DNA from: Fibrobacter sp.
GTDB lineage: Bacteria; Fibrobacterota; Fibrobacteria; Fibrobacterales; Fibrobacteraceae
Direction: 5' to 3'
Assembly: GCA_024399065.1 (NCBI GenBank)
Contig: JAKSIB010000023.1
Span: forward strand, 1 to 55,759
Length of the DNA: 55,759 nt
The notes under the pieces are model-generated. The model was given only the letters and a program-made list of their open reading frames with translations. It made no database searches and was not told the origin of the DNA. The first letter of the stretch is position 1; every line of letters starts with the position of its first letter. The position numbers and the translations under genes were made by a program. This document shows, piece by piece, positions 16,122-25,349 of this stretch.

Positions 16122-18011
16122 ATGAATAAATTCGCCAAAACAGCCCTTATCGCAGCTCTTGCCGGTTCCGCTTCTGCAGCATTCGCCGCTCCCGGCCTTA
16201 CCGTAAGCGGCACAGACCTTATGTACAAGGGCCAGAAAATTTTCTTCTCCGGCACCAACCTGGCTTGGGCCGATTACAATTCCGACGTTGGAGATTCTCC
16301 CCTCGATGAAAATGCCTGGCGTAAAGCCGTGGAAGGCACTCGCGCAGCAGGCGGCAATGCAATCCGTTGGTGGCTCTTCAATAACATGAGTCAGAGCCCG
16401 GAAATTGACCAGACCACCCACTTGGTCAGCGGCCTCAAGGCAAGCACCATCTCCAACATGAAAAAGGCATTGGACATCGCCGAAGAATACGGTGTCATGG
16501 TTTCCATGTGCTTGTTCAGCCACAACTTGATGGAGCCCAACCAGTGGGGCATCTACGACAATGATAAGTTAGATTTCACCGCCAACCAGAACCTTTTCGA
16601 AGATGACGGCACCAAGGCTTTCATTGACAACGTATTGATTCCTGTGGTAAAAGGCATTGGCAACCACAATGCCCTCATGACCTGGGAAGTGTTCAACGAA
16701 CCCGAAGGCATGACCAGCGAATGCAGTGGTTGGACTGCCAAGAAGATGGCTCTGTCCAAGATCCAGAAGTTCACCAACAAGGTGGCCGCAGCAATCCACA
16801 CAACCAACCCGGAATTGTTGGTTTCCACCGGCAGCGTGAACATTCAGTATCAGAAGTACTGGAACGATGCAGCCCTCATCGCAGAAGGCGGCGAAGCTAA
16901 CGGTACCCTGGACTTTTTCCAGACCCACTACTACCCCTATTATCAGGGAGACGCTGTTTCTCCGTTCGTAAATACTGCAGCCCAGATGCAGACCAAGTAC
17001 AGCTACGACGCAAAGCCCATGATTATCGGTGAATTCCCGGCAAGCGGCTGGAGTGGCGACACCTATACAACCTCCATGGCTGCAAAGACCCAGATTTCTG
17101 CAGTCGAAGCTTACCAGAAGGCTTACGAAGGCGGTTACGCAGGCGCTTTGGCATGGCAGTACATTGGCGATAAGACCGAAGCAAATTTTGGTGGTTACAG
17201 CTATACCATCGACCCCGCTCTTGACGCCATGACAAAACTTGCAGCAACTGCAGAAGCATCCATCAAAATCAAGGATGTGGAAATCGTAGCTGGCGGTGGT
17301 GATGGCAAGATGGCAGTCACCTATGGCGATGACAACGCCCAGATCGAATACCAGAACAAGGGCGGTTGGGACCTTTCCGGTGCCACCACCTTTACTTGGA
17401 CTGCAAAGAACAACGGTGAAGACGACGCAGATTTGTACTTGATCCTGAAGCTCACCGATGCCTGGACATGGACCGAAACAAAGCCCCAGAGCTGCCAAGT
17501 CCCTGCCGGCCAGAAGGTCACATGCTCCTTTGACATTTCTGAACTTACGGACCGTAACAAAACCTTGGCCATCGTGATTGCAAACTACGCTGCAGGCTAC
17601 ACCGGCACCGTCGTATTTGATGACATTGCCGCAGGAGACAAGGTACTATTCAACTTCAACGAAGACAAGTACGATGCCTTCGGACGTGGTTTCGGTAACA
17701 CCGAGGAACAGATTCCTGAAATTAAGATTGTGTACAACGAAGACTACACTATGGCACTCAAGGCTGCGCCCGTCGCCAAGTCCGCCAAGATGTCCGTTGT
17801 CGGCAGCCGCGTTATGCTTTCCACAACCGCAACCGGCGAAACTAGCGTTGACGTTTTCGGTATGAACGGCAAGCGCATTGCAACCCTCTATCACGGAACT
17901 TTGAAGGCAGGCACCCACGCCTTTGACATGTCTGAACTTTCCAAGGGTCAGTACATCATCCGCGTCAAGGGAGCAGGTATTATCGCCACCCAGCCCGTTG
18001 TTATCAAGTAA
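16122..18011 (+). CDS. Secreted GH5 endo-beta-mannanase/glucanase with binding-type domain and sorting-type tail
   Basis: The 629-residue protein has a signal peptide (about 1-22) and a GH5 TIM-barrel (about 25-370). The acid/base Glu193 is in WEVFNEPEG, the nucleophile Glu304 in IIGEFPASG, and the His/Tyr motif QTHYYPYY is also present. A beta-sandwich region (about 380-545) resembles the binding domain of the preceding GH26. The tail of about 65 residues is almost the same as the GH26 tail. Membership among mannanases is inferred from its three GH26 neighbours; GH5 also contains cellulases and xylanases, so the substrate is uncertain. ATG has a strong Shine-Dalgarno (AAGGAG, 7 nt upstream), and TAGATTTA at 16091 may be the promoter box. 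Confidence 0.88.
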   Translation: MNKFAKTALIAALAGSASAAFAAPGLTVSGTDLMYKGQKIFFSGTNLAWADYNSDVGDSPLDENAWRKAVEGTRAAGGNAIRWWLFNNMSQSPEIDQTTHLVSGLKASTISNMKKALDIAEEYGVMVSMCLFSHNLMEPNQWGIYDNDKLDFTANQNLFEDDGTKAFIDNVLIPVVKGIGNHNALMTWEVFNEPEGMTSECSGWTAKKMALSKIQKFTNKVAAAIHTTNPELLVSTGSVNIQYQKYWNDAALIAEGGEANGTLDFFQTHYYPYYQGDAVSPFVNTAAQMQTKYSYDAKPMIIGEFPASGWSGDTYTTSMAAKTQISAVEAYQKAYEGGYAGALAWQYIGDKTEANFGGYSYTIDPALDAMTKLAATAEASIKIKDVEIVAGGGDGKMAVTYGDDNAQIEYQNKGGWDLSGATTFTWTAKNNGEDDADLYLILKLTDAWTWTETKPQSCQVPAGQKVTCSFDISELTDRNKTLAIVIANYAAGYTGTVVFDDIAAGDKVLFNFNEDKYDAFGRGFGNTEEQIPEIKIVYNEDYTMALKAAPVAKSAKMSVVGSRVMLSTTATGETSVDVFGMNGKRIATLYHGTLKAGTHAFDMSELSKGQYIIRVKGAGIIATQPVVIK

Positions 18012-18051
18012 TAATCCGTAGTCCAAACAAGCCTACGAAACTAACCAAAAG

Positions 18052-18079
18052 CGCCACGAGTAATCGCGGCGTTTTTTTT
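18052..18079 (+). terminator. Terminator of the GH5 gene
   Basis: An 8-bp stem with one mismatch (CGCCACGA with TCGCGGCG) has loop GTAA and is followed by eight T residues. Confidence 0.75.
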
Positions 18080-18219
18080 ACATTTTGAGCATTCTCGTTG
18101 CGAACTATTCAACCTTTTTAACACAAAAAACTTTCATTTATTTCGGTCGAACCGAGCCGTATATATATTTCTATTTGGATTTATGTGTTCTTAGGAACAT
18201 GTGTTTTACAGGGGTCTAA

Positions 18220-19893
18220 ATGTTTGTATTCAACTCAAGCTCGTCGATTTTGGGCATTACCACAGGGCTACTCGCGATTTCTGCAATTTCCGCACAAGCT
18301 GCGCCCATCCGTTTGGAAGCTGAAGACGCAGTCCTTGCCGACGACCACAAGGTGGAAGTGGTTTCCAACGCCACCGTTTCGGGCGGTTCCTACGTCGCCA
18401 TGAAGGAAGGCAACCTGGAATTCAAGATAACCGTTCCTGAAACAGGCTACTATACCCTCTGGGCAAACTACATGCTGCCCACCGACGGCACCGACAAGAT
18501 TCAGAACCTGACCATCAACGGAGTTTCCGCAGGGCAGATATCCTTTGGCATGAATGACGAATTCAGCACCATCAAGGGAGCCGGAAAAATCAAACTGACC
18601 AAGGGCGAAAACACCATCGGTATCGTTCATTCCTGGGGCTGGGTAAACCTGGACTACATTGAACTTACCGAATACGAAGCCACCCCGTTCTCCATCCCCG
18701 CAACACCGGTGACTCCGGAACCCACCGAAAGCGCCCAGAAACTCTACAACTTTCTGGCAGACAATTTTGGCAAGAAGGTCATTAGCGGAGTCATGACGGA
18801 ACGTCCCTTCGAAAACAACGGTCAATATACTCCCCAGACTTACGAAACCCAGACAGAGCTGAAGTACATTGCAGACGCCAGCGGCAAGAATGTGGTGCTG
18901 GTGGGTTTCGACTTTATTCACGCCAGCGGCAGCGGCTCCGACGGCATGTGGCACCAGGGCTACACCCACGCCACATTGGAAATGGCCAAGTACGTTTGGA
19001 AGCAGGGAGGCATTCCACAATTCAACTGGCACTGGAAAGACCCCATGTGGGAAGTGGAAGCCTTTTATACGGAATCCAGCGGCAATACTCCCTATACCGA
19101 ATTCAGCATCGGCAAGGCATACGACATCGCCGGCAAAAAATGGAAGACAGAAAGTGCAGAATACAAGGCCATTGTCCGCGACCTGGAAATGATTGCCGAC
19201 AGCCTCTTGACCTTGCAGGAAGCAGGGGTTGCCGCACTCTGGCGCCCTCTCCACGAAGCTAGCGGAAAGTGGTTCTGGTGGGGCACTGATGGTGCCGAAG
19301 CCTGCGTCGCCTTGTACCGTTTGATGTTCGACATCTTCGTCAATCAGAAAGGACTCCACAACTTGATTTGGGTTTGGACCACCGATGAAGCCAAGGACGC
19401 CATTGATTGGTATCCTGGGGATGAATACGTCGATGTGGTTGGCAGAGACTATTACTACTACCCTCGCGAAGCAAACCACTCAAGCCTTGTGGGCAGTTTC
19501 GAAACCGTGAAGGATATTTACGGTGGCAAGAAGATCATCGCCCTTAGCGAAAACGGTTCTGTACCTTTCCCCGACGAAATGAAGGCTGATGGTGCAAACT
19601 GGAGTTGGTTCATGCCTTGGTACGGTGACTACACCATGGCAGGCTGGGCAAACGATAACACAGAAGAAACCTGGAAGACCGTCATGAACAACGACTATGT
19701 CATCACCCTGGAAGATATGCCCGGTTGGGACAAGTATGAAATGGTGGAAATAAAGACTCAGGCTATTAAGGTTGATAACCTGAACCGTACAGGTTCCTTC
19801 CAAAAATTCAAGAATGGCAAGACTTTTGACTTGAACGGAAAGAGAATCAAGGACAAGTCTTCCAGACTGCATAAAGTCATTGTAACCAAGTAA
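18220..19893 (+). CDS. Secreted GH26 beta-mannanase with N-terminal CBM35-like domain
   Basis: The 557-residue protein has a signal peptide (about 1-28) and a CBM35/CBM6-type beta-sandwich (about 29-152). That module begins IRLEAEDAVLADD and ends WVNLDYIELTEY, the usual edges of this Ca-dependent module. A Pro/Thr linker leads to GH26 (about 168-515) with acid/base Glu346 in RPLHEASG and nucleophile Glu444 in ALSENG. The C-terminus is only about 40 residues (FDLNGKRIKDKSSRLHK), which looks like a shortened or decayed sorting tail. ATG has a modest Shine-Dalgarno (AGGGG). The next GH26 gene starts 26 nt after its stop, so these two form an operon. Confidence 0.9.
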   Translation: MFVFNSSSSILGITTGLLAISAISAQAAPIRLEAEDAVLADDHKVEVVSNATVSGGSYVAMKEGNLEFKITVPETGYYTLWANYMLPTDGTDKIQNLTINGVSAGQISFGMNDEFSTIKGAGKIKLTKGENTIGIVHSWGWVNLDYIELTEYEATPFSIPATPVTPEPTESAQKLYNFLADNFGKKVISGVMTERPFENNGQYTPQTYETQTELKYIADASGKNVVLVGFDFIHASGSGSDGMWHQGYTHATLEMAKYVWKQGGIPQFNWHWKDPMWEVEAFYTESSGNTPYTEFSIGKAYDIAGKKWKTESAEYKAIVRDLEMIADSLLTLQEAGVAALWRPLHEASGKWFWWGTDGAEACVALYRLMFDIFVNQKGLHNLIWVWTTDEAKDAIDWYPGDEYVDVVGRDYYYYPREANHSSLVGSFETVKDIYGGKKIIALSENGSVPFPDEMKADGANWSWFMPWYGDYTMAGWANDNTEETWKTVMNNDYVITLEDMPGWDKYEMVEIKTQAIKVDNLNRTGSFQKFKNGKTFDLNGKRIKDKSSRLHKVIVTK

Positions 19894-19919
19894 TTCTAAA
19901 AAGTGTGTATGGAGTAGGT

Positions 19920-21830
19920 ATGAATTACAAAAAAATCATCGCATTCGCCTTGGCAGGTTTAGCAGCCAGCGCCAACGCAACCAAGTACGAAGCAGAAGAC
20001 CAAGCTGGCGTAGATGCTGCAGCAATCCTTAGCGGCGCAGAATTTTCTGGAGGCAAATACGTAAAGCCGGGCTCTGATGCCATGACCTTTACCGTGTCGG
20101 TAGATGAAACCGCCATGTACGACATCGAAACCAAAGTGCTCATCAAGCAGTACGACTGGACAACTTCCAAAATCTTGGTAAACGGCGTAGAAGTAGGTTC
20201 TATGCTAACAACGCCCCGTAACTGCGACTCCGCATACGTGGTAACCGCTTCTGCAAAGATGAAGGCAGGTAAGAATACGGTGACCGTAGGTAACGGCGCC
20301 ATTGGCGTAGACTACATTTCTGTAAACAAGCATCCGGATCCGGAATTCAAGATCAGCGCACTGCCTGTAACACCGGGCGCCACCGAAAGCGCCATGAAGG
20401 TAAAGACTTTCCTTCGTGATAATTTCATGAAGAAGACCATCAGTGGCATGATGATTAGCGACCAGAATTTCAATTACGACTACGGCAACATGAAAATCAT
20501 TCCGCCGGGCGGCTGCACCCCTCAGGATTCCTGCAAATTCTTGAATGGCGAAGATACCTGGAAGGGTCAGACTGACATCGCCGAATTCTACAAGCGTTCC
20601 GGCCACTACCCTGCTATTGGCGGTTTTGACATGCTGTTTGCCGCCGGCGGCCACCATGAAGAAGGATGGTTCCGAGGCTATACTGAAAACAATTTGGTCA
20701 TGACTGAAGACCTGTGGAAAATGGGCGGCATTCCCACTTATACCTGGCACTGGAAGGTTGGGCAGGACACTGTATTCTACACCCAGATGCAGGGTTTCAA
20801 GAATGCAGGCTGTACCGAAGACGTTGCTGGAACCGCAGAAAACAACACCTGTTTCAACTACACCAAGGCATTCAAGACAGAATCCGTATGTACGGACATG
20901 GACTCCACCAAAAACGAATGTAAAGCATCCAAGACAGTATGTCTTGACGCCGACCCAACTTCCAAGGTTTACAAGGACATCGTCGCCGATGTAGATATTG
21001 TTTCCGGCTACTTCAAGCAACTTGAAGAAAAGGACATCGCCGTAGTATGGCGTCCGCTCCACGAAGCAAGCGGTGGCTGGTTCTGGTGGGGAGTTGCATC
21101 TCCCGAATGCTACGTTCAGCTTTGGCGCCTTGTATTCGACCGCATGGTCAATGTGAACAAGAATAAGAACCTGATTTGGGTTTGGAACATCAATACCGAC
21201 CCCAAGTTCGGTTACGATTACTCCGCCCTCAACGGCGCCTGGTATCCTGGTGACGAATACGTGGACATTGTAGCCGTAGACATTTACGACCCGCTGAACA
21301 ACCACAATTCCGCAGCCAATTACTGGAACAAGATTATTGAGGAAGTAGGCACCAACAAGATGATTGCCCTCAGCGAAAACGGAGCCATTCCCGACATCGA
21401 CAGCATTGCCGAAGACAAGTCCTATTGGAGCTACTGGATGACTTGGAGCCAAACCTGGAGCGGAAACTTCCTGGAAAAGACTCCTACTGACATGTGGAAA
21501 CGAAACCTGGACGACGAACGCATCATCGCTCTGGACGACATGCCAGGCTGGGACAAGTACGAATCCATCATCCCGCGTAAAACACGCAAGGCTACAAATA
21601 AATTAACCGCAGCAATTTCCAACAACAATTTGACACTCATTTTGCCTGTTTCCGGTTACGGATCCATTGATATTTTCGACCTCCAAGGCAACAATATTAC
21701 AAGCCTTATAAAGGGGAGAATTTCTGCCGGCACAATGCAATTCAATTTGGATAAACTAGCCCGAGGCAACTACATTGTTCGAGCCAAGGTAAATTCCAAC
21801 AATATGCAGCAAATTGTTCAAATTAGGTAA
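19920..21830 (+). CDS. Secreted GH26 beta-mannanase with CBM35-like domain, Cys-rich insert and sorting-type tail
   Basis: The 636-residue protein has a signal peptide (about 1-20), a CBM35-like domain (about 21-136, from TKYEAEDQAG to GVDYISVNK) and GH26 (about 150-550). The acid/base Glu382 is in RPLHEASGG and the nucleophile Glu486 in ALSENG. Compared with its two neighbours the GH26 domain carries extra Cys-containing loops, at about 198-206 and 297-341, likely disulfide-bonded. The C-terminal 80 residues (SIDIFDLQGNNI to GNYIVRAKV) form a sorting-type beta domain. ATG at 19920 has GGAG upstream. It is the second gene of the GH26 pair, closed by a terminator. Confidence 0.9.
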   Translation: MNYKKIIAFALAGLAASANATKYEAEDQAGVDAAAILSGAEFSGGKYVKPGSDAMTFTVSVDETAMYDIETKVLIKQYDWTTSKILVNGVEVGSMLTTPRNCDSAYVVTASAKMKAGKNTVTVGNGAIGVDYISVNKHPDPEFKISALPVTPGATESAMKVKTFLRDNFMKKTISGMMISDQNFNYDYGNMKIIPPGGCTPQDSCKFLNGEDTWKGQTDIAEFYKRSGHYPAIGGFDMLFAAGGHHEEGWFRGYTENNLVMTEDLWKMGGIPTYTWHWKVGQDTVFYTQMQGFKNAGCTEDVAGTAENNTCFNYTKAFKTESVCTDMDSTKNECKASKTVCLDADPTSKVYKDIVADVDIVSGYFKQLEEKDIAVVWRPLHEASGGWFWWGVASPECYVQLWRLVFDRMVNVNKNKNLIWVWNINTDPKFGYDYSALNGAWYPGDEYVDIVAVDIYDPLNNHNSAANYWNKIIEEVGTNKMIALSENGAIPDIDSIAEDKSYWSYWMTWSQTWSGNFLEKTPTDMWKRNLDDERIIALDDMPGWDKYESIIPRKTRKATNKLTAAISNNNLTLILPVSGYGSIDIFDLQGNNITSLIKGRISAGTMQFNLDKLARGNYIVRAKVNSNNMQQIVQIR

Positions 21831-21857
21831 GGTAAACAGCCCTTTACAAAACCATTG

Positions 21858-21882
21858 AAACGCAGGTCTAAGCCTGCGTTTT
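21858..21882 (+). terminator. Terminator of the GH26 pair, abutting the GH57 promoter
   Basis: AAACGCAGG pairs with CCTGCGTTT across a 6-nt loop. The T tract runs straight into the TATATTTTG box of the next gene. Confidence 0.75.
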
Positions 21883-21883
21883 C

Positions 21884-21895
21884 TATATTTTGGCC
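21884..21895 (+). promoter_or_regulatory. TATATTTTG box 3 nt before the GH57 start
   Basis: A TATATTTTG box followed by GCC and ATG leaves no room for a Shine-Dalgarno, so the mRNA is probably leaderless. Confidence 0.5.
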
Positions 21896-24313
21896 ATGAG
21901 CGAAAAGCACCCCCTTTATTTTACTATTCACGGCCATTTCTATCAGCCGCCCCGCGAAAATCCCTGGACCGGTGTTATTGAAAACCAGCCCAGCGCACGC
22001 CCCAACCACGACTGGAACGATCGTATCGCCAGCCAGTGCTATAGTCCCAATTCCGCTAGCCGAATTCTTTCCCCTAACGGCCGCATTGTGGACATCGTCA
22101 ACAACTATGACTTTATGAGCTTCAATATGGGTCCCACCCTCATGGGTTGGATTCGTACCAACGCTCCCGCCACCTACAAGCGCATCCAGGAAGCAGACAA
22201 GCGCAGCATGGAACGTTTGAATGGTCACGGCAACGCCATTGCACAGGTCTACAACCACATCATCATGCCGCTGGCATCTGCAGAAGACAAGAAGACTCAG
22301 ATCCACTGGGGCATTGAAGACTTCAAGAGCCATTTCGGCCGTATGCCGGAAGCCATGTGGTTGGCAGAAACCGCCATCAACTTCGAAACCGTAGTTGAAC
22401 TCATCAAGGCCGGCATCAAGTACACCATCCTCTCCCCCACTCAGGCAGATTCCTTCCGCAAGTTTGGCGACGTAGAATGGACCGGTTGCAGCAATACCGA
22501 CATCGATACCACCCGCCCCTACCGCATCTATCCCCGCGACAAGGAAGGCAACCTGGTATGCGACGGTTACCTGGATGTATTCTTCTACAACCCCTGGCTT
22601 TCTTCCGCTGTAGGCTTTGAACATTTGCTCCGCGATGCAGGCACTTTCGGCCGCCGCATCAAGGACGCCTGGGACGAAAACCGTGAAGACCCGCAGTTGG
22701 TCAGCATCGGTACCGATGGTGAATCCTACGGTCACCACGAACCCTTTGGCGATATGTGCGCCGCATGGCTCTACAACCACTACGCACCGGAAAACAACAT
22801 GGTTCCCGTGAACTACGGTTGGTTCCTGGAACAGTTCCCGCCTGAACACGAAGTTCTCCTGAAGAACTTCTACAGCGAAGGCTGTGCATGGAGCTGCGCT
22901 CACGGTGTTGGCCGTTGGTATCGTGACTGCGGTTGCTCCACCGGTGGTGGCCCCGATTGGAACCAGAAGTGGCGTGGTCCTCTCCGCGACGCATTCAACC
23001 ATTTGAAGAAGTTGGCCGACGACGTATTCGTCCGCGAATTTGCAAAGATTTCCAACGTGGATCCCTGGGATGCCCGTAACAACTACGTGCAGGCATTAGT
23101 GGTTCCCGAAGACAAGAGCCGCCTCAAGGCATTCCTGGATGCGACCGTCAAGGATCCGAAGAACGAAACCCAGTGCGCCCGCGCCGTCCGTCTTTTGGAA
23201 ATCCAGAAGTTCTGCATGTTCAGCTTCACTAGCTGCGGTTGGTTCTTCAACGATATCGAAGGTCTGGAACCGGTGCAGAATATGCGCTACGCTCTCCGCG
23301 CCATGGAACTCTTGGATCCGTTCCTGCCCCGTGACCACCACATTCGCAACCAGGTGCTGAGCATCCTCGCCCGCGCCACCAGTAACGAACACAAGTGGAA
23401 CGGTGCCGAAGTCTTTACCCGCTACGCCGAAGAACAGGTCCCGGTTGTTGTGAAGCAGATGGCAGAACGAGCCGCCATCTTCCACATGGGTCTTGAGGAC
23501 AGCTACGAAAACAAGGACGAACGCATGGTGGCTTCCAAGATTGCAAGCCGCCGCCGTCAGACCTTGGTCCGTGCAGAATACAACGACAAACTGATCGGCG
23601 AATCCCGCATTGCAACCGCCTTGGTCATTACCGACCCCATGGGCCGCGTCAACATTGTGGTTGCCGATGGCGAAAACGAACAGAACGGTTTGAAGTTCGT
23701 TGAAAATCCCAGCATGACAACTGAAGAACTTCAGAGCGAATACCCCACCGCCTACGTGGTCCGCATGAAGGACTTGATGAGCGACTCTCTCAAGCGCATC
23801 AACCAGCTGTCGACCCGCAAGGACTTGACCGCCATTACGGAATCCTTCTGCGACATCGCTGCAAAGCTGAACCTTTCCATCGACAGCCTGGCCGACCCCG
23901 ACCATACCCTGCCCGACACCTTGCGCAAGATCCTCTCCCTGGAAATCAATTCCAAGATCCATCATCTTGCATTGCAGTTCATGGAAAAGAACGACCAGAA
24001 TCTTTTCAACGAAATTCGCACTCTCGTTGACGAAGCTATCTCCCTGGAAACCACCTTCAGCTTCGGCGGTACCGGCAGAATGTTCTTCGCAAAGCTTTCC
24101 GAACTCATCGACGAAGTTTCCGTCAAGTTCAACAAGGCTTCCGTGGAACACATCACTGGTCTCATCACCGTGGCCGACTGGCTCCAGCTGGGCATCGACA
24201 AGACCAGCCTTGAAAACAAGGTATTCCCCTTCTACAAGGAATACATCAAGGATCCGGATGGCAAGATGGCCGGCCTCAAGCCCATGTTCAGCTGGTTGAA
24301 CTTCGAGGTTTAG
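21896..24313 (+). CDS. GH57 family glycoside hydrolase with DUF3536 C-terminal region
   Basis: The 805-residue protein has no signal peptide, so it should act in the cytoplasm on alpha-glucan such as glycogen. The GH57 (beta/alpha)7 barrel starts at once with LYFTIHGHFYQPPRENPW. MPEAMWLAETAIN holds the predicted nucleophile Glu, and SIGTDGESYGHHEPFGD holds the acid/base Asp. The long helical C-terminal half (from about 400) matches the DUF3536 architecture. ATG at 21896 is preferred; the TTG six bases earlier lies inside the promoter box. hpt starts 1 nt after its stop, so the two are probably co-transcribed. Amylase, branching or 4-alpha-glucanotransferase activity cannot be told apart by eye. 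Confidence 0.88.
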   Translation: MSEKHPLYFTIHGHFYQPPRENPWTGVIENQPSARPNHDWNDRIASQCYSPNSASRILSPNGRIVDIVNNYDFMSFNMGPTLMGWIRTNAPATYKRIQEADKRSMERLNGHGNAIAQVYNHIIMPLASAEDKKTQIHWGIEDFKSHFGRMPEAMWLAETAINFETVVELIKAGIKYTILSPTQADSFRKFGDVEWTGCSNTDIDTTRPYRIYPRDKEGNLVCDGYLDVFFYNPWLSSAVGFEHLLRDAGTFGRRIKDAWDENREDPQLVSIGTDGESYGHHEPFGDMCAAWLYNHYAPENNMVPVNYGWFLEQFPPEHEVLLKNFYSEGCAWSCAHGVGRWYRDCGCSTGGGPDWNQKWRGPLRDAFNHLKKLADDVFVREFAKISNVDPWDARNNYVQALVVPEDKSRLKAFLDATVKDPKNETQCARAVRLLEIQKFCMFSFTSCGWFFNDIEGLEPVQNMRYALRAMELLDPFLPRDHHIRNQVLSILARATSNEHKWNGAEVFTRYAEEQVPVVVKQMAERAAIFHMGLEDSYENKDERMVASKIASRRRQTLVRAEYNDKLIGESRIATALVITDPMGRVNIVVADGENEQNGLKFVENPSMTTEELQSEYPTAYVVRMKDLMSDSLKRINQLSTRKDLTAITESFCDIAAKLNLSIDSLADPDHTLPDTLRKILSLEINSKIHHLALQFMEKNDQNLFNEIRTLVDEAISLETTFSFGGTGRMFFAKLSELIDEVSVKFNKASVEHITGLITVADWLQLGIDKTSLENKVFPFYKEYIKDPDGKMAGLKPMFSWLNFEV

Positions 24314-24314
24314 C

Positions 24315-24839
24315 ATGTACAAGATGTCCGAAAAGCCGATGATTACGGCAGAACAGATTCAAAAACGCGTAAGCGAACTGGCAACAGAAATTGCCAAGTC
24401 CTTTGAATTCGACGTAATCCTTTCGGCTTTGACGGGCGCCTACATGTTCACCTCCGACCTTAGCAGGGCTTTGGCCAACACCAAGCACCGCATCGCTTTC
24501 ATCAAGGCATCCAGTTACGGTTCTGGAATGGAATCCTGCGGAAAGTTGAAAGTCAGCGGCATGGAACACCTTGACCTTAAGGGCAAGAAAGTTCTTTTGG
24601 TGGACGACATTTTGGATACAGGAAACACCATGTGTACTTTGGTTTCCATGCTGAAGGAATCTGGAGTTTTCGACGTTCGCACTTGTGTTCTGATGAACAA
24701 GGAAGAACGTCGCACCGTTGATTTCCACGCCGACTTTGTGGGCTTTGAAATCAAAAACGAATTTGTGGTTGGTTACGGCCTAGACTTTAACGAAGACTAC
24801 CGCACCCTCCCAGAAGTTTGGACTTTAATTGAAGCATAG
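24315..24839 (+). CDS. hpt: Hypoxanthine phosphoribosyltransferase
   Basis: This 174-residue cytosolic purine-salvage enzyme joins hypoxanthine or guanine to PRPP. The PRPP-binding loop VLLVDDILDTGNTM is clear, and the flexible-loop SYG region (KASSYGSGMES) and the C-terminal FVVGYGLDFNEDYRTLP motif match HPRT. The chosen ATG has GAGG 6 nt upstream. The internal ATG at 24324 would remove only three residues. It heads, or is part of, a dense run GH57-hpt-membrane protein-cysE. Confidence 0.92.
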   Translation: MYKMSEKPMITAEQIQKRVSELATEIAKSFEFDVILSALTGAYMFTSDLSRALANTKHRIAFIKASSYGSGMESCGKLKVSGMEHLDLKGKKVLLVDDILDTGNTMCTLVSMLKESGVFDVRTCVLMNKEERRTVDFHADFVGFEIKNEFVVGYGLDFNEDYRTLPEVWTLIEA

Positions 24840-24851
24840 AGTTGAGGAATT

Positions 24852-25349
24852 ATGGCAAATAATGATTTTGATGACGTCAGGCTTCACGCCACACAAACCA
24901 TCGATGCTGTAGGCAGAAGCTATAGCAAGATCAGCCGTGGCAAGCGTTTTATTATCAACCTCGTTGTTTGCATGCTGTTCTTTGTTGGCGGCTTTATCAC
25001 TTGCAGCGTTATGAACAACGTTCCCAGCGAAGGCACCATCGAACGCGTCGCCGCCCAGCCCGACTTGCCCAACAAATGCAAGTACCGTTACGATCGCGCC
25101 ATGGAATACGCCATTATGCACGAATGCGTTTTCGCCAAGGGCACTCCCCGTAACGACGCTCAGCTGATCCAGCGAATCAACTACTGTACCTGCGCCCTCG
25201 AAGGCGTGCAGAAGAAGAAGCCCTACCAGAAGATGTTCGAAAACAACCTGGTGGATTTCACCTTCAAAATCCGCGAAGAAAACCTTTGCCAGGAAAACAA
25301 AGTTATTCCTACCCTCGAAAACGAAGAACCGGTTAAAGACAACAAATGA
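24852..25349 (+). CDS. Single-pass membrane protein of unknown function
   Basis: I do not recognise this 165-residue protein. A polar N-terminus (about 1-30) is followed by one transmembrane helix (about 33-55, INLVVCMLFFVGGFITCSV). The rest is an extracytoplasmic domain with five cysteines (CKYRYD, HECVFAK, INYCTCALEG, ENLCQEN) that could form disulfides. ATG has GAGG 7 nt upstream. Its stop overlaps the cysE start by 4 nt (ATGA), so it is translationally coupled to cysE. Confidence 0.75.
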   Translation: MANNDFDDVRLHATQTIDAVGRSYSKISRGKRFIINLVVCMLFFVGGFITCSVMNNVPSEGTIERVAAQPDLPNKCKYRYDRAMEYAIMHECVFAKGTPRNDAQLIQRINYCTCALEGVQKKKPYQKMFENNLVDFTFKIREENLCQENKVIPTLENEEPVKDNK

